Shown: positions 1 to 9,512 of the stretch, in pieces
Layout: every line of letters begins with the position of its first letter
How positions within the stretch are numbered: position 1 is the stretch's first letter
Assembly (NCBI GenBank): GCA_020746875.1
Contig: JAGTJL010000035.1
Coordinates: forward strand, 124,001-188,000
Length of the DNA: 64,000 nt
Direction of reading: 5' to 3'
DNA from: Rhexocercosporidium sp. MPI-PUGE-AT-0058
Taxonomy: Eukaryota > Ascomycota > Leotiomycetes > Helotiales
The notes under the pieces: model-generated
What the model saw: only the letters and a program-made list of their open reading frames with translations
The model's database searches: none
What the model was told of the DNA's origin: nothing
Made by a program: the position numbers and the translations under genes

Positions 1-973
1 AAGAATGAACCACTCCTCTTTTGGGTAATCTGTCCTCATGTTTTGATAATAGACGGAGGAAATCGGAGTGTGCGGCTCGAGAGTGTAGGAATAAGGGTAG
101 TTGGAGGTCGACTGCGAGGGAGAGTTGTTGTTCGAATGCCTGGAGTTGGATGTCTTTCGGACAGAGCTCTAGACGGTCATAGTCGAGACCTATCTCGCCA
201 AACGCAACTGCATGTCCCGCTTTTATAGATGTTTGTGCGAGGGTTGTGAGGGAGGAGAGCGTGGTGGATGTAAGGGATTGGGCGTTGCAGGGGTGAACGC
301 CGATTGTTGCGTATATTGTATTTGCTAGGGGGTGTTAGCTGGTATTTCTGCACGGTGAGTTCTATTCCAAAATCTGTGCTCTTCCTCCCCCTAGTTTTCC
401 CATTTCCCACACGTATGCCACCTTTGCCCAGACAATGAGAAATGAGAACTTACGAAACTCCCTCGCTAACCTAACGGCAGTCTGCGAATGTTCCAAATCA
501 CTCCCCGTAACAATCAATTTCTCGCATCCTATATCTATTGCTCGTTGAACCACAGCCGAGAGATCATTTTCGTGTCGCGGAGTGCCGTGGTAGATACCCG
601 TGTAGACGGGGTCTGTGAGATTGATTCCAATCTGTTGAAGAGTAAGTCTTTTTTACTTATTCAATAGAGCAGGCGTGGGTAGAGGTGAAGACTTGACGAG
701 AAGGAAGGGGAAGGAGGGATGTACATCAACAAACTTGGGATTCCACTTCTCTACTCCATTCTGCACAGGCGCAATTCCATCCACCGTATCTACCGCTGTC
801 CCTGGCAAAGCATCCGTCAATGCTGGCGGATCTACCGTCGCCATCTTGAACCCAATGTACCTTACTTGTGGTGGTTGTCTGAGGAGAGAACGTAGTATGG
901 TAGACGTGGCAACTGTGGAAGTTCGTGTTGTAGGATGGCAGAGTGGACGGACAATATACTGGAAGGCGTTCAT
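1..973 (-). CDS. TatD-like metal-dependent DNase, 3' end beyond the window
   Basis: Three exons on the minus strand: 973-725, 631-454 and 324-1, with introns 632-724 and 325-453 that keep frame. The joined product reads KFVDIGINLTDPVYTGIYHG, then IVTGSDLEHSQTAV, then TIYATIGVHPCNA and GEIGLDYDRL. These are the conserved blocks of the TatD hydrolase family (TIM-barrel metal-dependent nucleases, yeast YBL055C and human TATDN1). The family cuts DNA and is linked to apoptotic DNA degradation and peroxide-damage repair. The first in-frame ATG is at 973. About 43 residues precede the core and are rich in R, S and T with no acidic residue, like a mitochondrial presequence; a second ATG (MATVDPP) follows them. 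The C-terminal third is missing because the window ends. Family assignment is firm; targeting is inference. Confidence 0.9.
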
Positions 974-1400
974 CAATTAAATAACTAGCAAGAGGAGGAG
1001 CGTTGTGCTTTTGAGAGAAATGTAGATGAGTCGAAGTTTGATGTGAGTCAAGCGACGAGGCTGAGCTGAAGTGAGGATACGAGGCTGACATTTACGAGCT
1101 GGTTTTTCCGTGGGGCTTGGCTTGGCAGGGGGGCTCGGTTGGGGAGGGGTCTTTTGTTTTCATTGTTTTGTTTGAATTCTCTGGCTTAATTTCTGCCTGG
1201 AATCTCGCTTATTTTCAATAATAACAGTGACAGAACGTACTGGATTGCATAATCATCTCAATTCATTGTTTCTTGTCTTACATGACCTAGCAAGCAGCAA
1301 GTTGGATATCACAGCCTATCGCATCCCCATTCCACAAACGCCATGCTAGATCACCGAACCCCAATAATACACACATTCAAACCTCCAGACTCTGATCATT
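974..1400. other. Intergenic stretch
   Basis: This lies between the TatD gene's 5' end and the 3' end of the CHL4-like gene. It holds the promoter and 5' leader of the TatD gene. I see no further gene, RNA or repeat. Confidence 0.6.
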
Positions 1401-2852
1401 TCACATTCCACTCCCTTTGAAGCCCCTTATCCTCCCCCCCTTAACAACACCAAGACTAATACCCTCTTCACCCGTCATCCATCCCGGCATCATTTGACCA
1501 TCCACAACACCCTCCTCAACTAACTTCCTAATACCTGCAAAAACATGCTGTCCTTGGAAAGTAATCCTGACATCTGGCCTCCATCCTTCAGCCTGCACCT
1601 CATCCTCATCTCCACCCTCAAAGTTGATAGTGCTTCTCCTTCCTCGCTGGCGCTGGTTGGATGTGGGACTTGGATCTGGATTCCAAAGATCATCGTCTTC
1701 AACAGGTGTTGTTGAGGGGAACGGATCTTGAATCTGGATGTCCAAACGCTCAATTCCCTTACCATCGTTTGGCAGACCAGTAGTTCCGAATCGCGAAGCA
1801 GCGAGCAATTTGCGGCGTTTGATTATACTAGCATCGGAGATACGTTTGCGCTTCATTCCCAGCGATGTGGGCTCCTCGGGCTCTTCCTGTGGGACGGAAG
1901 TCTCGGGGGTGGGTTGTTGGATGTTGAGAGGATTGTGTGTGGTTCTCGAATCTGAGACGTAAACACTCCACCCTCCGCCCGCTGCATTTGTCCGTCCACC
2001 TCCACGCTGCTCAACCAAGGCGTCTAGATTCCTGGCACTGAGACTCGTGGATTCCAGCTTGTATCTTTCGCGGGGTTTGCTGAATGCCTTGGGGATACCT
2101 TCCAGCATCAGCTTCCGTAGACTCTTGTTGTCTGCTGTGCCTCCGGGAACCGCAGGAGCGGCGAGAGAGACGTATACGTAAGGACTTGAATCCGGAAATG
2201 CAACATAGAATGTCTTGCTGGAATCAAAAACCTTTTGCTTCCCCTGCAGAGCAAGCGTGGTATTATATGGACTCTCCAATATGAAGATCCGGAGAATAAG
2301 GAGAGGAAGTGTAGCATGCCGATCGAGATTGTAGTGCGCCTTGACATCGGGGAGGACTTCGCGCTGGAGGTTCTGCAAGAATGTCGCGGGGTGGAAACGT
2401 GGGATAGAGGGAGGGATTTTGTCTTCGGAGGGAGATAGTCGCACAATCTTCAATGCGGTCCATTTCTGGGATGCGGGGTGATCGTAGAGGTATTGCATGT
2501 CTGCCATTGCCAATTGGTATAAAGAGATTCCATCGCGCCAATCTCCTTCGATGATCCGGTCGACTACATCTCGTTTTGAGCCTTTCTTGGCTTGGAGCTC
2601 CGTGTAGACTTCGCGGAGCGCGGGGAGAGAAGAGGCAGGGGGGTAGGTATCTTGCGCATCGTAGGAATCGTCGGAAGACAGGAGGTATGGAGCTGTGTTT
2701 TCTTGATTACGCTCATCGAGCCAGTCGAGGACGAGGGAGAGTAGTGAGGGGCGCGAGAGTCGATGGAGGGCTTTGAAGACAGCGGGGTGGGTTGCAGGAA
2801 TGAGTTGGGTAGGTCGGAGGGCAGATGTTGTAGGGACTGAGATGGAGGTCAT
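1401..2852 (-). CDS. CHL4/Mis15/CENP-N family kinetochore protein
   Basis: An uninterrupted frame of 483 aa starting with ATG at 2852. The N-terminal part (HPAVFKALHRLSRPSLLSLVLDWLDE, then ALREVYTELQAKKGSKRDVVDRIIEGDWRDG and YQLAMADMQYLYDHP) matches the fungal Chl4/Mis15 family, the orthologues of vertebrate CENP-N. Chl4 is part of the constitutive centromere-associated network (Ctf19 complex) and is needed for faithful chromosome segregation. Residues of about 310-420 are low-complexity and acidic or basic, probably a linker with a nuclear signal (MKRKRISD, IIKRRK). A short conserved-looking C-terminal block (WRPDVRITFQGQHVFAGIRKLVEEG) closes the protein, as in family members. Length is near that of yeast Chl4 (458 aa). 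No intron is apparent. Confidence 0.85.
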   Translation of the reverse strand: MTSISVPTTSALRPTQLIPATHPAVFKALHRLSRPSLLSLVLDWLDERNQENTAPYLLSSDDSYDAQDTYPPASSLPALREVYTELQAKKGSKRDVVDRIIEGDWRDGISLYQLAMADMQYLYDHPASQKWTALKIVRLSPSEDKIPPSIPRFHPATFLQNLQREVLPDVKAHYNLDRHATLPLLILRIFILESPYNTTLALQGKQKVFDSSKTFYVAFPDSSPYVYVSLAAPAVPGGTADNKSLRKLMLEGIPKAFSKPRERYKLESTSLSARNLDALVEQRGGGRTNAAGGGWSVYVSDSRTTHNPLNIQQPTPETSVPQEEPEEPTSLGMKRKRISDASIIKRRKLLAASRFGTTGLPNDGKGIERLDIQIQDPFPSTTPVEDDDLWNPDPSPTSNQRQRGRRSTINFEGGDEDEVQAEGWRPDVRITFQGQHVFAGIRKLVEEGVVDGQMMPGWMTGEEGISLGVVKGGRIRGFKGSGM

Positions 2853-4368
2853 GATGGAATTATCAATGGATTATGGAGGGGTAATGCGCATTGCTGGTGC
2901 ACTATTGCTGCTGTCGCATTCAGACTCGATGTTGTCGCGGGAGTCGAGTCGCGTCGAAAGCGGACGCGACTTGGGTTCTCCAGATCACGAGATTTCCCCC
3001 CACCCTTATTGCTAACCGAATCACCTCTACGGACTAAAGTAGCGAGTGAACCATGTCTTTTCATCGTGAAACTTCAGACTTGAGACTTCTGGGCTATGGC
3101 TCTCTGGGCATACCGTTTCCATAGCTCGGTTGCTGTTTTCAAGCCAGCTTATCACATCCCTTTGAGTCTCTGTAAGGTGGACATTACTCCCTAAACAAAC
3201 AAAATACTTTCAATCCATCTATAGAAACTTGATTATCGACGACAGTGTCCAAGTAGACGGCGAGAAGAAGGACGGCATATATTTGTACTATATGTGCATC
3301 ACCTAGCAATTTGTTAGGGTGTTGATATTTACCGGAAGCTTGGCCGCATTTTGAAGAACGCATCAAGGGAGAAGGAGAGAAAATATGGGATGTCGCGAGA
3401 TGGTCAAAGTCGGAAAAATCAGACCGTCTCGAAATCGTTCTGCCATTTACTAGATGATCAACATAGCTTCCATTTCGTAGATTATATATTCCTATATCAA
3501 GCTCTTCTACCTCTCTTGTTCCTCGCGTACTTACAGAGAGTTGGCAAGCTCCCAAAACTCGATCAAGAAACAAGCTACTAGACCATCCCCTCTTTCTTCT
3601 CATCTTTTATCTAATGTAACTTATATTCATATTTGCTCAAACAACAAGGCCTTTCTCTGTTCTATCAGAAGGCCGGTCGCGCGCTCAGAGTTTAACACTC
3701 ATTCTAGTTGGAGCCAGCCAGAAGCCGTGAATAAAATCAAGTCCCGTACTGGCAAGCTTCTACCTACGACTCTTGACTTTTAATTCTTGAAGGTCTTTAC
3801 ACAATTATTTGAATCTTTCTTCACTTATATAACAGTAAGTGAAGTCCCCGAGCTTGGATCTTACATTACCCCTCTCTCTCATACTCTTCCCTCTTCATGA
3901 GCCTTGCGAAGTAGTCTCTGCGCCGTAGAATCTTGTGCTGTAGCGTTCGCTGACTTTCAAACTCGCTAATGCCTACGAACTATCGCTTGGTGATCTGCGT
4001 GGGCAAACTTCAGTCCCTGTATCAAAGATTCAAAGCGGAAGGGGCCTAGGTCCAGAACCTCACAGCCGTGAAGCATGATAACAAGATTAAGAATAGCAAA
4101 GTCATTGACTTGACAATAATGAAGAATGGCACATGCGAAACTAGCGACGAAAACATCGAAGCTCCATACTTTTGAATTAGAACCGAGTAACCCGATTGGA
4201 CTGTTGGAAGTTCTTGCTTTTGCCTCCCTAACAATCCGAAATCACCACGAAGGAGTGAACGTTCCGATAATTCAATTAAGAAGAAGACTTCGTATTGCAC
4301 ATTTCACATTACACATTCCATACTTTTCATCACTATTCTACACCACCCAACGCCACCACTAAACCAAT
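2853..4368. other. Gene-poor intergenic region (1.5 kb)
   Basis: No convincing gene. Minus-strand open frames exist at about 3600-3010, but I could not join them into a consistent spliced product. The region should hold the CHL4 promoter and the 3' region of the downstream aminopeptidase gene. Confidence 0.5.
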
Positions 4369-5999
4369 CTAAGCCAACTCAACAGAGTGACTACACCCAC
4401 CACCGATATGATGACTCTCATGGTCCTCCTCCCTAGGCACCTCCTGCTTCCACTGACTCCTCTTCTGCACTCTCTCCTCTCTCTTTCCAATGCCTAGACT
4501 CTCGAACGAAACACCATACGTAGCAACCGCATGCGCAATCGCCTTCGAGTTCTGGATCCACGCACCGACATTAACATTGCTCACATTATCACCAGCGCCG
4601 TGATAATTGACATCGTATGCCACGCCAGCCTGGCCACCGAAGAGGCTCTGCTCGAGGGGCGTCTTGAGCACTTCAGCGCCGGTGAAGAGACCGCCGACTG
4701 GGACGCCCGCGGCGGCGAAGGCAGCGTAGTCAGAGCGAGAGTTGAAAGCTGTGGGGACGTGGTTGAGGCCCGCTTCGTTGGTGAAGAAGTCTTCGAAGAG
4801 CTTCTCTGCTGCTGCTGAGCCGGGGGGCCGGAGATGTTAAAGGCGGATCCGTCGCCGTCGTAGATAGCGTAGACGTAGTTAGGGGAGGCCAGCATGTCGA
4901 AGTTCAAATATAGGGTGATCTTGGCAAGTTCCTCTGGGGAGAGAGACGCGACGTATTTGGTTGAGCCGACGAGACCGACCTCTTCAGCGGACCACCATGC
5001 GAAGCGGACAGCATTCTTGGTGCTGAATTTCGTGAGTTGCTGAGCAATTTCGAGGAGGGCAATTGTGCCGGAGCCGTTGTCGTTGATACCTGGTCCGGCT
5101 TTGACGGAGTCGGAGTGGGCGCCTGCGAGGAGGACGTTGTTCTGATCACCACCTTTGGTTTGAGCGATGACATTATAGGTGGGGAGTTCGGTGACGAGTA
5201 CGTTGAGAGCGGCAGTCTTGGTGGCTGTTTGGGAGGATGCAACGAGGGCGAGGCCGTCAACACGAGAGATCATCACGGTTGGGATGAAGTCTGGGTTGGC
5301 GGCTCCAAGGGTGCCACCGAGGGCGCTGTCAGCGTTATTATAGATTATTGCTGCAGATGCACCAGCAGCGCTGGCGAAGAGTGTCTTCACGGAGAAGTTG
5401 CAGGTTCCTCGTGAGATGAGAGCGACTTTGCCGGCGAGGTCGAGTCCTGCATAGTCGGCCTATTTGTAAATCAGTACATATCTTTAAAGTGAATGAGGAC
5501 ATGGAAACATACAGCATCACAACCAAGGTTTGGCACAGCAACAACAGTTCCAGTGGGCTGCCCATTTGGTGTGAAAGTCAAGGGCTCAGCACCAACTGAC
5601 GCACCATTCACAGTGACAGTTGCCGAGGCAGACTGAGTCAAGAACTCATGGTACTCGACTGTGTAGTAGTCGCTGAGTTTCTTGATGGACTCGTACAGCC
5701 ACTCGTATGTTGCCTTGTGACCCGGAGTGAAGATCTGACGGTTTCGCTGAGGGGTTGCGTAGGCGAATCCCTCGAGAGTGCGGGCTTTGGCGAGGAGTTC
5801 TGAACGGAGAAGGACACGGCGGAGTTGGTTCTGGAGGTGAGATTGTTAGCTTACGTTCAGCAATTGAACTTCATGACCGGAAGATGAAGGAGAAGCTTAC
5901 CGATTGGACAAGAGGCAAAGCTCTGGGCTCAAGAGCTTCCTCAGCAGAAACAATCGAAGAAACAGCCGCCAAAGAGGCAGCAAGCAATGGAAACTTCAT
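4369..5999 (-). pseudogene. M28-family secreted aminopeptidase, one-base frameshift in the last exon
   Basis: Exons 5999-5901, 5830-5513 and 5459-4369; introns are 70 and 53 bp. Exon 1 encodes a signal peptide (MKFPLLAASLAAVSSIVSA). Next come a propeptide and a PA-like insert (VPNLGCDAADYAGLDLAGKV, SRGTCNFSVKT), then the M28 dizinc site: GAHSDSV, PGINDNGSG, WWSAEEVGLVGS, LNFDMLAS and a late YDVNYHGAGDN. These are typical of fungal extracellular leucine aminopeptidase (LAP2-like, about 500 aa), which trims N-terminal residues from peptides outside the cell. The frame breaks after AFNISGPP at a run of six G (4822-4827 on the plus strand). Reading continues perfectly in another frame to the stop at 4369, so one base appears to be missing. 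All zinc ligands are present across the break. It may be an assembly error in a homopolymer or a true null allele. Confidence 0.85.
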
Positions 6000-7081
6000 G
6001 ATGAGAGATGGGACGGGATATCCAAGCAATTCAGATCAATCAAGAAGAATCGCACGTCAAGCAAGGACTGGCAAACTCAAAACAAAAGGAAAAAGAACAC
6101 GGGAGCTCCATGAGCTTTATAGCTACCATGAAGTGGGGGAATACCAATCAATACTCCATTCTGCATGTGCATTCGGATCGGCTGCCTACTTGCAATTGCT
6201 CCTTGCCACCTCGAGGCTGAGCCGAAGAAAACCAGCCTTGCACTAGATGTATCCAGGAAGGAGACAAGGGAAGTGGCTTGCAGAGTGATTTCTACCCACA
6301 GATAGAGATGCACGTCCAAGACTTCCTAAGAAATGTCGATGGATCGTTGTTTTGGTGGGGAAAAGGTACGAAGTCTCGGCATACAGGCACTAAGCGGTAA
6401 TTTTGAGTTCAAGCCAATAATAAGATATAATGAAGAGTGCCAAGCTTCGCCTGATCGACGACAGTTCTCCGCTGTGAGACTAGAAGGGGAGGTGCCAAGT
6501 TGATGCCAAGTTGAGGCCAAGTTGGGGCCAAGTTATTGCCCAGAGCCGCGTGCACTGGAGAGGAAGGTGTGACATCGGGCCAAGGACAATATCTTTTCTG
6601 GAAGAGAGAGAAGGCGGGAAGAAATCTTGCTGAGGATGCGGGTATCAGAGGGAAATGGAACGAGTGACTACTCGATGCGGGGTAAATGAACGCATTCGAG
6701 CTCTAGATTGCATTGCATTGCTTCCAGGGGGGTGGAATATTGATTCGAATACTGCAGCCGAGTATTTTCCCGGAATGTTGCCAGAGTGGTGCTTGATGAA
6801 GTGCAGTGACTTAGTACTTGGCAATAGGTGGCGGAAAATCGTGATAAGGAGGAGGATGGCGAGACTTGGTTTCTGATGATGCCACTGGGCGTCCCACTTC
6901 CTTCATCGCTTTCACTAGGAAGAAGTAATCGAAAAAGATGTACCAGAAACGAAATACTAGAAATGCAGAATTAGGAAACCCAGCAGGCACGAGAAGCAAA
7001 AAGGAACTTCTCAACATTTATCCGGACAGTGCAAGTATCAACAGCCGAAGCTCAAGCTTGCCCTTCTTGAATTGACAGAAC
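6000..7081. other. Intergenic region upstream of the aminopeptidase
   Basis: The promoter of the minus-strand aminopeptidase and the 3' flank of the astacin-like gene. It contains a four-unit 11-bp tandem repeat listed separately. No gene is supported. Confidence 0.5.
6494..6537. repeat. 11-bp tandem repeat, four copies
   Basis: The unit gccaagttgag is repeated four times head to tail (6494-6504, 6505-6515, 6516-6526, 6527-6537). The first eight bases are identical in every copy; only the last three vary. It lies about 500 bp upstream of the aminopeptidase start codon. Confidence 0.85.
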
Positions 7082-8334
7082 TTAGAAGGCCCAGAACAGA
7101 ACAAAACACTGCCAGCCATCACGCTCATACAGCATGCGGTAGCTATCACGATAAACATTCCACTTCTCATCTAGCTTATCCGCGAACCCAACACGAGTGT
7201 ACAGCTCAGAGCGCCCTGCATCTTCGGCCAGATTCCAAGTCACAGTGTGGCCACTGCTGGCGAAAGTAGCTATAAAACCGCACAAGTCAGTAAAGACTTC
7301 GTGACGAAGAGAGAGGTAAATAAGACGGGATGAAAATACCAGACCCGCCATTCTCCCACCAAGTCAAGTCACCATGCGTGACATCGACGTAGTCATCAGG
7401 CTGTTGACCGTCGTTGTTTCCGAAGTGCGAGTAATACGCGAGACCGCTGGATTTCTCATCCCCTCGGAAGCAGTTGACGAAGTACACGCCATCTTGGGTG
7501 TTGCGCTGGATGCCGTCCTTAGGGTAACAGCGCATGATGAACGTCTTGTCGAGGTTGCTGAGGTGGCGGTTCCAGTCTGCCCAGGAGCCGTCGAGGGTAA
7601 GCTCTTTGGCATAGGGATACTCCCTTATGGTTGAATTAGTAGGGGTCTCCATTTCAGAAACCACCAGACGGCAAGCTTACATGATTGATGTGCGATCAAA
7701 TCGGGAGTTGATCGTCGTGGCTTGGGCAGCAACAGCGAAGACCTGAGAGTCAACCTGCTCCTTGCTCCAGCCGTTGAGTTTCTGGTAAAAGTCGTACGCA
7801 ACAGGCTTGTTCCAGGGGATGTTCGAGACAGGCGAGGCCTGCTCATGAAGACAACCGATGGCATGGCCGAACTCATGGATGATAACTCGACTGAACTCCT
7901 CGTCGGAGGTCTCGTCAGTGAACCAGCCATAGTTCATCGTGGGGTTGCTCTGGGCGATGTTCTTTGCTGAAGTGCCAATATAAGACCAGGATCCGCCTTT
8001 GTTGAAGGAGACTCGGATGTCAGCATCGCCTTGGAAGTCTCTCGGGAGAAACTTGAAGGTCAAGTTTGCGTAGCGTGTCCATTCGTTGGCGTATTGGACT
8101 ACTTTGCCGCGGACGAAATCGCTTGCACTGGGAGAAAAGTGTCAATTATTGAACATCGAGGAGGCTAGGACAGAGGACTCACCCCCACATATTGACAGTG
8201 AGCTCTGATCCATTTGGCCAGAGAGATCTGTTGTCGAGAGCGATGCGGTCTTCGCCACCTGGACCATCGGAGGCGGGTGGTTCACCTCCACGCTGTGTGC
8301 AGCTGTGGAAGTTTTCGAGACCAAGGGAAGCCAT
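7082..8334 (-). CDS. Astacin-like (M12A) zinc metalloprotease
   Basis: Exons 8334-8183, 8127-7681, 7623-7340 and 7269-7082; introns 55, 57 and 70 bp, all GT-AG and in phase; 356 aa. The zinc site HEFGHAIGCLHEQ (about residues 119-131) fits the metzincin pattern HExxHxxGxxHE of astacins. SIMEYPYAKEL follows, the SIM resembling a metzincin Met-turn. The C-terminal half (YFVNCFRGDEKSSGLAYYSHFG, WENGGSATFASSG) is a domain I do not recognise. The enzyme should cleave proteins or peptides using zinc. The N-terminus (MASLGLENFHSC) has no signal peptide although this class is usually secreted. A TATA box at 8437-8443 and the absence of an upstream ATG support this start. Catalytic assignment is firm; location in the cell is open. 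Confidence 0.85.
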
Positions 8335-9512
8335 TTTGTATGTGATCTACTGTTGGAGGTGGACTTGATTGATGAGTTGTGGAAATGAACAGAACTTGAG
8401 TTTGAATTGAGTATTGGAGAATGGATATTGACTCTCTTTTATACAACCAAAGAGCCAAGTCGAGGACCATAGAACCTCGTCGTCGCCGAGAGTTGATCGA
8501 GGGTCCCTCTGGTTCTTCTCATCATTGGATAAAACAACGACTACTTTCACCGTGCCAAAGCCACCTCTGCAGTCGATAAACAGTACAAAATACAAGCAAC
8601 TTTGCAAGAACTGGAGATGAAAAGGCGGGATTCCTCAATTTAAATCTTGGCATTATGTTTGAAGCTTCCGGACAGTGACCTATCCAGATGCACGACCACC
8701 CAAAAACATACCAAAACTTGACAGGGCCGAGCACTAATAGATACCTCTCGCCCTTTTTCAGAAGGTGCTCTCGGCGAATACTGGACAATGCATTACATGT
8801 ACTGCGATGTACATGCAGTCAGCGGGATCTCAGCTGTGCTTTTTGAATGTGGAATAATTTGGTGGGCATAGACATCCGAGCGGATTTGGGTAAGAAAAGT
8901 GTGCCGGCTGTACGTTGTGGTAATACCAGATCTTAATACTTCTTTGCGAGTGGTGCCCAATGGGCCGAACAGAAACGAACACAATGGCACATTCCTAACA
9001 GCTTCTCAAAAACCGATAAGTGAACATTGGATGACCTGGTATTCAAGTTCTCGTTGGTGGCGTTTGATGTCAGCGCGGACGGGTGGGAATGCCAAGGCTA
9101 TAAACATGCTGAGATCTGACAACCTCACCACATGTGCATCGATAGGAGAGCCCCCCATTACCTCCACACGCGCAGAGATGGAAGAATGATGAGACACTGA
9201 TATCATTATCATCAGTGGTGAGTTGTGTGGTTTGCGGTACACTCTGCAGAGAAAGGTGTTGGTCAACGAATCTGGTGTTGGAACAGAATTTTCCTAGTTG
9301 ACGTAAGCTGACACGAGTTGAGAACACTCCATGAAGCCATTTTCTATCGATCAGAAGCCAGGTGACAGTACCGAGTCCCGCATTCGGGAATTCCTGGATT
9401 TGAGTTGTTCATTCAACCCACTATCAACATAAATTGCTGCGAAATCGGAGGAGTTCCAATGTTCCCACAGCCTAGACCAACATCTCTTCATTTTCACTTC
9501 CATCTAGTAGAA
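8335..9512. other. Intergenic region
   Basis: It holds the astacin-like gene's promoter, including a TATA box, and the 3' flank of the homeodomain-like gene. No further gene is supported. Confidence 0.5.
8437..8443 (-). promoter_or_regulatory. TATA box of the astacin-like gene
   Basis: TATAAAA on the minus strand, about 100 bp upstream of the ATG at 8334. No ATG lies between the expected start of transcription and 8334, which supports the chosen start. Confidence 0.5.

Noticed and set aside
3010..3603. Possible spliced gene on the minus strand (MRRKRGWSSSLF..., later TQRDVISWLENSNRAMETVC)
   Set aside because: Individual open pieces look protein-like, but no set of GT-AG introns of normal size joins them in one frame.
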